A stretch of 64,000 bases of DNA from Lucifuga dentata. Lineage: Eukaryota > Chordata > Actinopteri > Ophidiiformes > Bythitidae. The translations under genes and the position numbers were made by a program. Where the stretch lies: contig VXCM01000216.1 in the NCBI GenBank assembly GCA_014773175.1, positions 248,001-312,000 of the forward strand, written 5' to 3'. Positions 12,190 to 27,897 of the stretch are shown in pieces (the stretch's first letter is position 1; each line of letters opens with the position of its first letter). Below the pieces are notes generated by a model. That model made no database searches. It was not told the DNA's origin and saw nothing but the letters and a program-made list of their open reading frames with translations.

Positions 12190-12997
12190 CCCCCTCCCCC
12201 CCCTTTATTTTGATAATGTAACATAGTCAGGATTATGTGTTGAACATTGTCAAAGTTACAAAACATGAGGTTCACATGAAAGTAATGCATCCTGATCCTT
12301 GGCAATCCAAAAGAAAGTGAGAGCCCTACTCTAACGCGTGTTCCACTTTGTGTCAGTAGTTGGTAAGATAAAAATAATTCTTCGTGATGTTGGTTTCTTT
12401 TGAACTTTTATGAACACGGTTAACATACAAAAATAAAATAAAATGTATCCACAAGTTCCACTATCTATGTTCTTTAAAACTGTAAAAGGAATATGCAAAA
12501 TAATGCATATACAAATATTATGTGTTATCAATGACATAAAACTACTAGGAGGTATTTGGCTCCTACAAGTAATCCAAACCCAAAGCTCCTGAGCTGCCCT
12601 ATTTAGCTTTGTCCTACACATCCATAGCATGTTGACATCATCATGTTAAGATTAAGGTTTTTCAGGGAGTTTTTCCTCATCTTAGATAGATTGGATTGGG
12701 TCAGGAACCGTCTATGTGTGGGACTACAAATCCCTGAGACATTGCATGTGATATTGAGCTTTACAAATAAATTTGACTTGACTTGACATGTGATAGCTAG
12801 GCAATCAGACCAAGGTGGCTTTTCAAAATGGAACCTTAAAGAGACGGTGCCATAAACCAATCTGTTATCCCTCAGTGTGCACATATTGCTGCTGCAAAGG
12901 AATGTAGAAATTGATATGTTTTTTTGCAGAAAAAAACATTGCAAAGTTTTCAAAAATGTACATAAGAACATGGGAAACTACAATATGTTCACTTTAA
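12190..12997. mobile_element. MITE family B, interrupted copy
   Basis: It shares blocks with copies at 33522 and 44720: gttgaacattgtcaaagtt..acaaaacatgagg, ctgagctgccct, gttgacatcatcatg and aacattgcaaag..aagaacatgg. It ends in caatatgttcactttaa, the inverted form of the family terminus. Extra sequence at about 12300-12540 and 12690-12790 splits it. Confidence 0.65.
12690..12790 (+). mobile_element. LINE 3' end with GACTT tail
   Basis: The string ttgagctttacaaataaattt followed by tandem GACTT units resembles the 3' end of a common fish non-LTR retrotransposon. Only the tail region is present, as in 5'-truncated insertions. It lies inside the family B copy, so it inserted later. Confidence 0.6.
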
Positions 12998-13125
12998 CCA
13001 CAAAGTATCAGTGGTAACCCAAACTGCAATCTAATTAATTCAGCTCATAACTTTAAATCAAAGTGCAAAAGCCTTAAGAAGCCTAGAAAAGAATTAGGAA
13101 GTGGCCAAGATGAAATAAGCTTAAT

Positions 13126-13128
<3 letters not shown>

Positions 13129-13183
<55 letters not shown>

Positions 13184-13219
13184 TAAAAAAACCCAAAAAA
13201 AACACACACACACACACAC
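13129..13219. repeat. (CT)n then (CA)n microsatellites
   Basis: A CT run at about 13129-13181, an A-rich spacer, then a CA run at about 13201-13219. Confidence 0.95.
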
Positions 13220-13794
13220 GCATACACACAACTGAATAGGTATACTGGGTTGTGACAGAAGTCTGATGTGATAAATCAAGATAAATCTGAGCAAAATCCT
13301 TCATCAAACTGTGAACTCCAAACAGACAGACCCAAACTTTACTCCACTTTACACAGTCAAATGCCAAATATCAGCTCAGTAAGGAACAAATGTGCAGGAA
13401 CATTCAGTCTATGCAATGCTACAACACCATGTACTAGAATGGCAAGTCTGGAACTGGAAGATTTGTCTTGGATTTTATCATGATGTCCTGAGTCAAGAGA
13501 AATAAACTAGTTATCCAAAACATCATATATGATCTCATTTGTAATATTGCAATGGAATGTTGCTGTGGGGAAATTCAATAAGTGTGGAGGTGTAATAAGG
13601 TTTGCTCGAGCAGTTGAAAGGGTCAATTTTCATCAAAATTTATGAGTTTTAATGACTTGGTGTGCAAGTCAACTGAGAGGATTTGATTAGGTTAGAGTTA
13701 CACGGGAGATTTTATTAATGATTACTTGTTCCTGCAGTAATGTATTTTGCTTCTTTAAAAACCATAGCCTTGATATATGATTTAATGACAACAT

Positions 13795-13920
13795 AGGGCA
13801 GCGCTGTCATGCAATAATAAGAATATCTGAGGTTCAAACCTAAATCTTCCCACAGTCCAAAGACATGCAGGAACCTTTAAATTGCTCATTATTTGATAAA
13901 TTAAACCTTTGTCACTGTAC
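13795..13920. mobile_element. Eroded fish interspersed repeat ending in cccacagtccaaagacatgcagg
   Basis: gcgctgtca.., ..gaggttcaaacc.. and the cacagtccaaagacatgcag motif in order match a repeat widespread in teleosts. A second fragment is at 37375. Confidence 0.5.
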
Positions 13921-15300
13921 AATAAATTGATTAATTAACTTTAATTTGGAGCAATGCTTCCAAAACACAGCAAAACAACTGTCAAGACATTAAAAACTAG
14001 TAGGTTGTTCTGCCATAAATATTCTGATTAGCGCAGTTGCTAAGATATTAGTCTATTACAAGTGCTTGTTTTATTCATTTTACTGCTTTTAATTATCTGA
14101 AATTCATATTCCAGACATTATGTGCACAGAGTTGCACATTCAGGTTTCCATTTTCAACACGAGTAACTTCCAGACCTCATAGTATGCCTTAGAGATTAGT
14201 ACCACCAGTATTTTAAATATGCACAGTCCAATAAGCACCTAATAAAAATCTTAGTGACATAATTTCATAATTAACTGTTCAACAGTCTTAAAAATGTTCC
14301 ACTTCTTCTTCTTTTTTTTTTGTTATGTCAGAGTCTATCCAGCCAAAGCAATTTGCTGTGATAACACACTTTGCACATGACTACACAGATTATCACTGCA
14401 TTAAGGGCAGTATTCATGAATCAACTTTTATGAAATATCTGCATTTGCATAAGGCATTAACGTGGAAATCAAGTGACTTGAACCAAAATAATATTGCTCA
14501 ACATATTGTAAAATGTGGTAAATGGTATTTTTTCCAGAACAATAGGATTAACAGAAATTCTAATCAGCGAACCTCTAACTAATTAATAAGTACACTAATT
14601 CCAGCCTCAGTAATCACACTCATAATGATCTGCTGTTGCTTATTTCTTACTAGAAGAAGTACCAAACCAAACATTCAAAAAAATGCATATTCAGTTGCAG
14701 ATTTCACTATGGAAATGAATAGAAAAGTTATTTGTGTGCACTGAATATAAATACCGCTTGGAATTGTGGAGGAAGCCTCACATTCCGTGCATGACAAAGA
14801 AATGACAGCTCATTTCTCATGTGGATTTTGATTGATGTTTCAGAATTGAAGCCTTCCAAGAAACATATGGAAAATAAAATATCGGACAAAATAAGAAAGT
14901 GATGATAATTGCTGTCAAAGCAAAACAGTCACATCTTCACATCACTTTTAACAGAATTGATATTTGAGGCACGTTCCGCTCTAACAGAGAGCATAAAAAC
15001 AACATGGAATGCCAATAGGTTAGCAGCTGGGATGAATGATGATGAGGAGTCAGTGGACAGTCAGCCAGGACTGTGAGATTCTGCATGTCAGCTCACTTAG
15101 AGGTGCAATAAATGGACCTTTTACTTAAAATGAGCATTATTAATTGCTGTCAGGATGTTGCAGTTCTTCACCTTTCCACCAGCTGTGGAGGAATTTTCCT
15201 GAGTTTTGCTCCTCTGTACAGTCACCTGACACAATCACAATCACTAATCGGCCATGCGTCACATGTACCATCCAATTTCTTTTGTTCTTGGTCAGACTGT
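13921..15300. other. Intergenic, nothing recognised
   Basis: AT-rich sequence. The open frames present have no resemblance to known families. Confidence 0.5.
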
Positions 15301-15306
15301 TGCTCC

Positions 15307-15828
15307 TTATGCTGCATTCGAATTACCTCGGAAGTCAGATTTTTCCGACTTCTGAAGTCGGAGCTCCAACTGGGAAACTCAGACCAAAATTATCTACCCC
15401 GACTTTATGACATCACTCAACATGGTAGCACCCGTGGAAGCAAGCTTTGTGAATGGAAATGATCAGCTAACAGCTGCATAAAGTATGTGTGACATTGAAA
15501 TAAAAAGGTCAAAATGTATCGCCAAGTTAATTATCTATAGGGCATAATAACTGTTTGCCATTGATACGTAAGTATAAATAATTTCAGAACATTTACTTCT
15601 CTGCACAAAGGTTTAATGCCCACTGTGATTAATATCATTGTAAAACAATCATGTAGTCTAACTTTAGTTAAATTAACATTTATTACTAAGTTTATTTAAT
15701 CTTACAGTATTTATTGGCGTTCAGCCATGCTTTTTTGTTTATATTTGGCTGGAATGGTTTGAGGTTGGAAGTCAAAAATTCCGACGGGGAAAAATCCGAC
15801 TTCTGAGGTAACTCAAACGCAGCATAAG
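15307..15828. mobile_element. MITE with about 35-bp terminal inverted repeats (TATGCTGC type)
   Basis: The left end ttatgctgcattcgaattac, then ctcggaagtcagatttttcc, is mirrored at the right end by ggaaaaatccgacttctgag, then gtaactcaaacgcagcataa. The element is about 522 bp with no coding capacity. Open frames that cross it are element sequence, not host genes. Confidence 0.8.
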
Positions 15829-16836
15829 TGTTGCTTGTTGAAGCCTTACTCCAGCATTTGAGCCATTTTTCTGTTTTGCCTGCATGTTTTTTGATTCTTT
15901 ACCTGAGTTCTTTGTTTACTGTTTGCCCCAACCTCGTAGATTTGTTTGCTTGTTCTGCCAGCAATTTCAGTTACTGCCCACAAGCCTGGTTTTGACCATG
16001 ACTTGCCTGCTTGAACCTTTGGATTTGTTTGCCTCCTTCCTGTTGCCCTTTTAATTAACTGTATGCCAACTCTGGTTTGAGTAAAGACTGTTTCTCCCCA
16101 TATCGCTTGTGTTTTTGTGTCTGCATTTGACTCCAACTCCTGTAACTATACCCCATGACAAATGCAGGGAGGTTGAGAAACACCACATGACTCAAAGTTT
16201 ACTATGCTGGGATTTCTTTCAAAGCTCACTTTGTGGCCTGTTCTCTGCCTGCCTCAGCTGAGCTGTCTCCATACAGGAGCTGGATTCTACAAAGTCTTTT
16301 TATAGAGCGAGTATATCTTACCATGCCAAATATTGAAGAACACAATTGGTAAGTTCTTCACAGCCCCTGGTATCCCACAATTCTTTGACTAGACAGACAT
16401 ATTTCCATGTTGTTATTTTCATTTAGACATCAATTCTGAGACCCCTACAATGTTTAACTGTACAAAAAACAAAAAAACAAAAACAAACAAACAAACAAGA
16501 AAACACCATTTCACTTCTGCTACTGAGCAAAAAAAAAAAAAAAAAAANCCCCCCCAAAAAAAAAGCCCTGCACTGTACTCATTGGCCAGCTGCATGTTGA
16601 ACAGCCAAGCCCATGGGCTGTGAAACGTGGATGTTGGCCAAACACTCGCTAGCTAGCCTCCTACTCTGTGCATGAATCTAATCAACAGCCTCATGTATAG
16701 AACTGTGTATGGAATCCTAACTGAAAGTTTGCATACACTCAAAGGAGGAAAATGGTGTGTGCCAATAAAAAACACAATTTTCCTCTTTTTAAAGCAGTAT
16801 ACTGGCAATTTTACATGTTTGTCCAATAAATACTAC
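15829..16836. other. Intergenic, nothing recognised
   Basis: A-rich simple sequence lies at about 16463-16565 with a single N at 16548. No gene was seen. Confidence 0.5.
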
Positions 16837-17148
16837 CCGCATAGTACATTACGTTACTGACGACATATGACGTCAGTAACAAAATACGTTTCCAAGATAT
16901 AAAACCATATTTTCCTGTTATTTTGCCAAATCTCCTGAGCTTTCAAAATCAAATGTTCAGGTGATACACCCATCTTAAAATTCAATGTTTACCTGTTAAC
17001 ACGTATGTCTGATTGTAGAAGGGATGTTTGTCTGTAATTTCTCTGTAAAAGCATCTTCTTCAGGGACCATATTCTCTGGTGGAGACATACACTGTCATCA
17101 GCTCCATTTGGATCAGTTAAATAAAGTTACTTCAACAAAAACACTTTA
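16837..17148 (-). mobile_element. MITE family A, first part of a split copy
   Basis: It shows the family order seen in the 21021 copy: attacgttactgac, tttcaaaatcaaatgttcag, gatacacccatcttaaaa, gggaccatattct and gtggagacatacac. The sequence then breaks at 17149 and family A resumes at 17901. Confidence 0.75.
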
Positions 17149-17900
17149 AGGCTGGATTTACATGACCATGCACATGCGACCTCATTCCAACCTTTTGCTC
17201 ACATGTGATGTATCAGACATGCTTCCTGAAGATGTAAATGGTAAAAAGCAACATGGAATTGGATATTCTCAGATCCGATTTGGGCCACTTGTATATGTGG
17301 AAATAAATTGGATACATATCGGATATCCACCAATGCGACTGCTGTCTAAATACACAGATCGGAATTTCCTTCCCATTCTGACTCTGATGTAACTTTCTGC
17401 TCTATCTGTATATGAATGATGTAAGCATCAATATGATGACCGCTCTCTATAAAGAAAAATGGAGCACATACTATATTTATGTCTGACATACTGATGTGTG
17501 TTTATGTCAAATAGAAATGTTTGTGTGTGATAACAGGCTATGTTACAGCAGCAAATGTCCTCCTTCTCCTCTGTGATTAGCCAATGAAAACATGTGTCCT
17601 GATGGAGAGATAAACGGTCAAACAACATATCAGATGTTTCTCTCTGCATTTGAAAGTTTTAAACTGCTGATCATATTTTTAAATAGTTGTCTCATCTTAG
17701 TCCATTGCAGCGTTGTGTTTACATCCGTCACAGAAATGTACGCATGCACAATTGCATCCAGGCTGCTACAGGTAAAAGCGTGTAAATACAGGTTTCAGGT
17801 ATGAGCTGCTAAAAAAAGAAAATAAATACACTGAACAAAAAATCGAATATAGGCAAAAGATCAGAATTGAGCATCAAAACTTGTATTGTAAATCCAACCT
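17149..17900. mobile_element. 752-bp non-autonomous DNA element nested in MITE family A
   Basis: It is bounded by the inverted termini aggctggatttaca and tgtaaatccaacct (13 of 14 matching). The interior repeats aat(c/t)ggat..atccgat themes and has no transposase frame. Family A sequence on both sides shows that it inserted into an existing MITE. Confidence 0.75.
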
Positions 17901-17960
17901 AACAGACATGATGTTTGTTGTGATGGATTACCTATCTGAAGCACATTTCAAGTAGCCAAA
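17901..17960 (-). mobile_element. MITE family A, second part of the split copy
   Basis: gatggattacctatctgaag..catttcaagta matches gatggattatctatcccaag..tgtttcaagta in the copy at 21021. It continues where the sequence left off at 17148. Confidence 0.75.
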
Positions 17961-19928
17961 GATTCATATCCAACCCATCCAAATAATCAATGAAATGGCA
18001 CTTTTTAAGAAATGTGAATGCTTAGTTTGTATGTTTGCATATCAGCTGCTCTTTGGAGCTTCTGATTAGTAGATGAAAAGATGAAAGATGTATAAGGTAG
18101 AAATTGTTTTTTTTTTTTTTTTTTTTTTTGTCTCTGTGGGTTGAATCTTCTCATTTCGAGAGAAACCTCAGGTTCAGGTTTTGCCCTGTTTCTTCAGCCT
18201 CTGAACTGGGCCGCAGCTGCAGTTTCCCAGCAAGCAAATGACCAACATTTCTCAAGAGATTGAATTCTCCAGCCAAAGAAATAACATATGACAGCTATTA
18301 TAGGATTATAATGACACCACTTTCCACTTTGATAAAGAGAATTATCACTTCACTACACACTGTTGACGGGATGTCTGCTCTAATTATGAAGTAAGCTGTG
18401 GTGAACATGTGGCTTTCTTATTGATTCCACAGTGTATGCTCTGCCAGAGGCTTGTTAATGTCGTCAGAGTTCCTTCGCTGCCAATAGGGCTCGATAGAAG
18501 CACAGATTACTTAAAAGTGTTTTATAAAGTACTGAAGAATCACACTGCACAGGAGAAAGTCTGTCATAACTTGTTAAAAGCGATCTAACAATGATCCAGC
18601 ATCCACTCACTCCTCTCTAACTTGTTTTTTGTCTCCTTAACAGTCTTCAGTGTGGAGTCTCTGTGGTAATAAAGATGCTTTGCTCCTCTTTGTCTTTATT
18701 AGGATGTTTCAGGGCACTGGAAGCTCCTGCTGCACTAATTCTGCCATCACTCATAGCAGCAGAGGAGCCCGCAGCTACCAGCCTGAGGAGCTTCTGTGGA
18801 GGAGAGGCCCTCAGTAGAAACCTTAATAAGAGCCACGTTTATAGCAGCACAACATCACATGAGCCAGTATTAGAGTTAAAGCATTCCGAGCTGATATTAC
18901 ATCCTATTACTACTGATGACATCATTGCTATCATTATTAGAACCACTACTACTAATAATATCATTGTATGGGCTGAGATTAGAACTGAAACACTGACAGA
19001 TATAGCTAATTTTATGCTTTCATCTGAATCTGTTGAACACAATCAATTGTAATACCTTATTAATCATGTAATTGCATTTAATACTACTACCATGACTGCT
19101 ACTACTTCTACTACTACTCCTACTATGGCTGCTATTATTATACCTATTATTATTATTCCTATTATTATTACTGTTACTACTGCTAATGATAATGGTAGTT
19201 AATGATTTATATATATATATTTATAATCTATATTTAATATGTTTCACTAGTCAATTATGTGTACATTTTATTTTTACTATTTCATTTGATTATTAGCGAG
19301 CTTCTGTAACATTTTCCAGATATCTGCATATATTCCCAACTTTCACCCTTATTTCCAACTTTTTAGGATTATATAAACCAAACAAAACAAAACTCATGAC
19401 TTATTTGGTGTCTGTTGGGTTATTATAAAATTATTGATTGATCATGACAGGTTCCACCCATCCCTGGATTTAGGATAAATGCATTGGCATTATTAAGGGT
19501 TTGGTAGATTTTATCAGCGCAGATTTAGAGCCAGTTTTAAAAAATCTATTATTGTTGTTAGGTTATTGTTGTTAGGTTTTCAGCCATATAAGCCGCTAAC
19601 ACGACTGTCTTTGGACGCTTATTTTTGGAAAGAATTAGAGGAGTTTTCTTTTTTACCTCTAAGGTGGATCCTCCATGGACGCTGCTACAGTGTCTTTATT
19701 ATGGGCACCAGTGATGTTTTATTACTCAGAAAACAACAATAAGCCTGGATACGTTCCTTATAAATCTTATACATTTAATTCTTGTCAGCTTTGTGTTGAT
19801 TTCCCCGGTGTGAGACACAGAGCACTTGAAGAATCAGGGGAAATAAATCAAGGAAACAAGGAAACAATGAAGAATCATCTCAACGGAACGCACACTGCAT
19901 TACTGCTGCATCATACAGCCAGCATGTA

Positions 19929-19963
<35 letters not shown>

Positions 19964-21020
19964 TGTTAGACATTCAGAATAGCTCAATCTGAGCAAACGG
20001 TTTTCATGGCTATAAGATATGAAAGTGCTACCTTAAAGGACCATACTGGCCATTTGGCCAGTAGGATGTTTTGAGGTTAATCAATTTAATTAATTGAGCC
20101 TATATTGAGCCTAAATTTTTGTTGGTTTTATAGAATAGGTTTTTATATGTTTTTATTCTCCTCATTCTTATTATTTAAATGTGTTCTTACAAGTAGAAGC
20201 ATGACAAGACATCTTCTTTGGATGCAAATAATACTTAGCAAATGAACAATTCTACATGTATCATCAGATCACCACCATTTCTTTATCACATTTACATGAA
20301 TTGGTATAAAAGTTGTTTATTGAATTAAAATAAAATAGATTACTGAATCTTATAGTTTCAACAGAAAGGTATTTTTCATGACAAACTTTATGAATACTAA
20401 TTACCACCATCTGCAAAATGTTGCAGGAACACAAATAAGTGCAGTATGAAAGACAGTTGTACTGTCCAGATTGGATGTCACAATGAATGTATTTATTTTC
20501 ATCCTCTTTATCTCTCATCTTCAGATAAAATGAAGGAAAAATCTTAATTCTTGCTTTCTGACTAAGTTTACTGTGTTCAAGTTTCTTCTTCCCTTAAATA
20601 AAAGATGGTGGGGAATGAAAAGGAAAGACAATGGTGAAAGAATAATGGAACAAAACCTTGGTGTGTCAATGAGTCACAAACAGCGTGAAACGTTTTCTTA
20701 CAATCAATTTCAGCAGCTTTATGGTGACAGATGGATACTTTTCACTGTATGGAACAATGATTGTGAACAAAAAAAGTCAAGAATTCTCACCCTAAAAAAG
20801 TCAGGAAAACAGTAAGTAGAACATGTCAGGACTTAATTTAAACAATTCTCAGACTTAATCTTAGATATTCAGGGATAATCCCAGTTTTTTTTGTTTTTTT
20901 TTAAGCATTATTTCCAGCTTTTCTAGCATTATTTCCATGATTTCACAGTTACAACTTTTAAGGGATATTCCAGATTTGTCTTGGTAATTCCTGACTTTTT
21001 CTTGCAAATTCACAACTTTC
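17961..21020. other. Intergenic, simple repeats only
   Basis: It contains a poly-T run at about 18107-18129, an ACT/ATT-rich degenerate trinucleotide tract (about 18900-19195), a GT repeat (19928-19962), and a short family A terminus (ttaaaggaccatactgg) near 20034. No gene was recognised. Confidence 0.5.
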
Positions 21021-21670
21021 TTAAAGGACCATACCACCCATTTTGCATGTTTGAGCCTAATATATTCAATTTTCATACATGTAACATTACTGACAATCAT
21101 TTCTCAAAGGATAAAACCAATTTCAGCTTTCCTGATATTTTGCAAAATCTCTTAACCTTTCAAAATCAAATATTCAAGTGATATGCCCACCTTAAAAATC
21201 AGTGTTTCACTGCTAAAGTTACCCAGCCTTATGAAGTTATGGGTGTTGAATTTTTTTTGATAAATGCAGGTCTTCTTTTGGGACTATATTCCCCAGTGGA
21301 GACATACATTCACTCNTTTTTTGATAAATGCAGGTCTTCTTTTGGGACTATATTCCCCAGTGGAGACATACATTCACTCTACAGTTTTTATTGCACTTAA
21401 ATGCTAAAATTATGAGACTTTGAATTCATGTGTTGTTCATGATGATGGATTATCTATCCCAAGAATGTTTCAAGTATCAGCAAGTTGATTTTAATAGCGT
21501 ACCAGAATGAACTGAAACCAATGGTGGTCTGGAAGTAGGAAAAAAAAAAAGAAGAAAAGTCAATTCACATTCAGTAGTATGTTTTGGGAAATGATTGCCA
21601 GTAACGTTACGTGTATGAAAATTGAATATATTAGGCTCAAACATGCAAAATGGATGGTACGGTCTTTTAA
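21021..21670 (-). mobile_element. MITE family A, full copy with an assembly duplication
   Basis: The left terminus ttaaaggaccataccaccca and the following ttttgcatgtttgagcctaa, tatattcaattttcata are mirrored at the right end (tatgaaaattgaatatatta, ggctcaaacatgcaaaatgg, ..ggtcttttaa). This gives terminal inverted repeats of about 60 bp. About 60 bases are duplicated around the N at 21316, so the true length is about 590 bp. Confidence 0.85.
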
Positions 21671-22442
21671 GCTTACTCCAGCTTTTCAGAGTTGCTCCAG
21701 ATGCTTCAAAGTTATTCCAATTTTTTTCACCGTTTTTCCTGTCTTAACTTTTTGCTGATTTTAACAGTTAATCCTGACTTTGTGAATAATTCCCAACTTT
21801 TAGGGGTTACCCTTAAATTTTCTGGGTTCAACCCTTGGAATATTTGCGTTGGAAGTGAGTAAGCAGCACATTCTTTGCTATCACTGCTGAGGTGCCCTTG
21901 AGCAGGGTAGCTAAGCCTAAATGCATTAGTGGAGCAGCTCAGCAGCCTCAGAAAAGCCTAAAGGCTGTACTTGGCAGGTTCCAGGTGTGATGTGTGAAGT
22001 AGGATGTTACTGTGAATGACTGCTCAGCAAATGTACCCTGGTTAAAAAAAAAAAAAAAAAAAANAAAAAAAAAAAAAAAAAAAGCATAAAACGCCATGAC
22101 TTTTCAGAGGAATAAGCACCCAGACTGAAATATTCTCATCAGCTCTTACAGTTGAACAATAAGAGAGTAAAGAGCAAATTCTCCCTTTCAGAGAGTTCTG
22201 AAGTCAATGTTACAACAGCTTTAAACCATCAGCATTGAAATTAAATTTACAGGTGAAATCCAGCAGACAAAAGGTAACAAGACTTTTTTTTTTTTTTTCA
22301 NTTTTTTTTTTTTTTTCAGCACAGGAGAGCAGAACCTTTTCACAATGTGACAGTTCTTTGACTGCTTATTTTTATACTTCAGTGATCATTTTCAACTGAC
22401 ATTAATCATCTAAATTTTAGTCTTTTAGCAAGGTAAGGCCTA

Positions 22443-22482
<40 letters not shown>

Positions 22483-22510
22483 GAACCCAATGAGCTCATT
22501 TTGTTCAANA

Positions 22511-22549
<39 letters not shown>
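22443..22549. repeat. (GAAA)n microsatellite, doubled across a single N
   Basis: Two GAAA runs, each followed by gagaacccaatgagctcatt, flank the N at 22509. The second copy is likely an assembly duplicate. Confidence 0.85.
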
Positions 22550-22550
<1 letters not shown>

Positions 22551-22559
22551 GAACCCAAT

Positions 22560-24650
22560 GAGCTCATTTTGTTCAATTTATGATTTGTCTTGCTCAATTA
22601 CCCATGAAAAATCCCTTCCAGTGGATGGTGGGCTGGTAAATTGCAGTAGAATAATGAAGAATTTTTAAGGAAAGTACCTTTACAGAACATAGCAATCATT
22701 AGTACCATTGATTTGTTCATAGTTACATAGGAAAAACTACACTAAATGGACATCAGAGCTCATTTTATGCTGTCTGGCTCAGAAAAAATGAAATACAAAT
22801 AAAAATACAGCAGCAGGATGGCATATTTCCCTCTCTGGGGTTACTGCGCTTTCTTTTAAAATCAGCTTTTGGCAAACAGAATGTTGCACACATGTTACCT
22901 TGGAAAGATTCCCAGTGAGAGATGTAAATCAATATTTCATGTCTGCCAGTGAGAGCAGAGAAAGTTACCCTCCACAAAATGTTTCTGGGTATTTTGAGTT
23001 CAAACCTCTCAAAGATGTTATTTTGGTGATTCATTTTTGGCTTCCATCATGTTCTCGCCGTACCTCATGGTCAGGTAAGACATTTTTCATTTCATGGAGT
23101 TTTAGTTCATGTGCTTCTATTTGTGTTATTGCTGTGCTCAGTCAATACTGTGCACTCCCACAATTTTTCACCCAAATTAATATCCTCAATAATGATCTGC
23201 CGTCCACAGTTCTCTAATCAGCATTCTTTCCACAGTTACAGAACAGCCAAAGATTTCAGCACTCAGGGAAATGCTTTTCATCAGTCACAATATGACAAAT
23301 CAAACACTAATTACAATATCTGCCAAAGTATATCAACAAATCATTTGTCCTAACCATTTTACATATTTTGAGAAGTTCCTATTGGCCCTTAGAAGAAATT
23401 TATCATATATACATGCATCACAAGAGCCGGAAAATAAATATATGGATATAAATTCTCTTGGCGGCATGTCTGCCTGCCTGCCTGCCTGCCTGAAGGCTGA
23501 AAGAAAAACCTGAGTCATGTTTTGAAAATTATGGGAGCTCATAAATCCTTATCAGTTCAACCTTTGACCGGTCAGAAACTCGACACATACACACGTGAGA
23601 TGTGTGAACAATGGCTATTTACTGTTCTGTCTGCTACGCATCTCCACAGCAGCTCCCACAAACACCTGACAGCTGTGGCATAAATGTCTCGTCCAGAGAG
23701 GAAGTAGGACTGTGGGATGCAGAGGATTATTGTTTCCACACAGGAAAAACACCTTTCTGAGAGCTCCAGCATGCACCCACCCAGCTCTGCTTAATCCTGC
23801 CTGACTTAACACATGCACATATGTCCCTTGGCACAGGTTAATTTTCTTTCTTGCAGTGAGTGAGCTGAAAAAACAAAGAGGAGGAGGAGGGACAGGAGGG
23901 TGTCAGACAAGATGAGTGATATTTTCTTTGTGGCATAACCAGATTGATCCCGAAAACCCACTGTCCTTCAGTAAAACTGCCTTTATTCTCTTTCCTTTCA
24001 CAGTGCAGGAGCAAATACCTAAAGTGGCAGATTTTGCACTTACATAAGGCAGAAGCTCTTGATCTTTTTCACATACTGGAATATCTATCTCATGGACAAG
24101 CAAAGAATGAAAATGGCTCACTTCTCCACTTTCCATGATATTTCAGGGACTGGTCCTACCCCCAATGTTTAGCATGAGGTGTATAACATTGATATAATTA
24201 TAATAGTTATTGCCAGAAGAGAACATAGTAGAAAAACAGCAGAAAACAAGGATGATGATGATAGAAACTATGTCAGCTACGCTCTTATGCAGCTGTAGCA
24301 ATTTCATTAGTTACCATTAGTTGGACACATCAAGTCCTTCATTGGACCTGACAGATTTTTACATCTTTGAAAATATCGGTCCTGAGATTAGAATAGTTTA
24401 GGTGTCAATAGCTTTTGTGGAATTTTTTTGTCAATTAAAATGAATTTGAATAGCAGAGATCAGCATCTTAAATAAGGAGAATGAATTCATGCACAAAATC
24501 TCAGGACGAGATGCTCTCTCTGCATTTAGTGTCTGCAAAATGCAAAGAAAAAACCCCAAAACTGAACATTTATCTGTGGGAATAAGGTGCTATACTGTAA
24601 GTCTTCCAATCAGAAATCAGTAAACCAGTAGATCACCAGCTCAGTCTCTA

Positions 24651-24703
<53 letters not shown>

Positions 24704-24715
24704 TNTCAGTCTCTA

Positions 24716-24768
<53 letters not shown>

Positions 24769-25195
24769 TACAAAAGCATGTATGCATACAGAAAGCAGCA
24801 CACATACAGTCTACATCATACAAATCAACGCTAATGAGTTAAAAAGTGTCTTTGTTGGTTCATTTCTTCTATAGTTTTACAGTTTGACTAAGAATAACAT
24901 TGGTGTCTCTGCAGATGGAGCTCCTGTGGTTTATGTTAGATCACACATATCTAACCTGTCTGACCATGTCACATCCAGTGTCAGTCAGGATGGTAATTAG
25001 CTCTTTCCAAATATATCCTTTCTCCAGTCTTCTTTTCTGTGCACATAATTATGTTGTACTATGCCCCCAAGTGTTTCTTCATCACAGCCAAATCTATCAT
25101 CTCATTATAGAGATAAAACCAATTAATCTCATGGAAAGCCATTTACCTCTGCTTAGCAACCGGACTTTGAGCCTCTAAAATGCAGAGCGAGCAGC
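22560..25195. other. 3' flank of the minus-strand LRRTM4-like gene, no other gene
   Basis: The part nearest 25195 is presumably 3' UTR of the minus-strand gene. A CT/CA compound repeat at 24649-24767 is duplicated around the N at 24705. No other gene was recognised. Confidence 0.5.
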
Positions 25196-27576
<2,381 letters not shown>

Positions 27577-27855
27577 CGTTACTGAAGGAAGGAGTAATCC
27601 TCTGATAGAAACGGATAAAGAGCACATTAAACTGCTCTCAGATGAGGGAAATTGCAGTTCGTGCAGCGTCGGAGTCGATCGACGCACCGAGCATCACTCG
27701 TCTTCAATTAGAGGAGAAAATCAAATTTAATTCAAGTTCACGCAGCGCTCCAAAGCCCCGATTCCTCCTGCAAACCGGACGCCTTCACACTTTGGAGGAG
27801 CCACTACTTCAGCCTGCTGTGTGCGCAATAAGCCAGAGGAGCGGAGACCACTAGT

Positions 27856-27895
<40 letters not shown>
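27577..27895 (-). promoter_or_regulatory. 5' UTR and promoter-proximal region of the minus-strand LRRTM4-like gene
   Basis: It lies directly upstream of the ATGG exon and is locally richer in CG dinucleotides (27660-27790). It ends in a CT repeat at about 27859-27894 (GA on the transcribed sense). The transcription start is not determined. Confidence 0.45.

Positions 27896-27897
<2 letters not shown>

Noticed and set aside
15112..15462. 116-codon open frame
   Set aside because: Its second half runs into the MITE terminus at 15307, so it is not a host gene.
18663..19052. 129-codon open frame
   Set aside because: The latter half is translated ATT/ACT-rich simple sequence and no family resemblance was seen.
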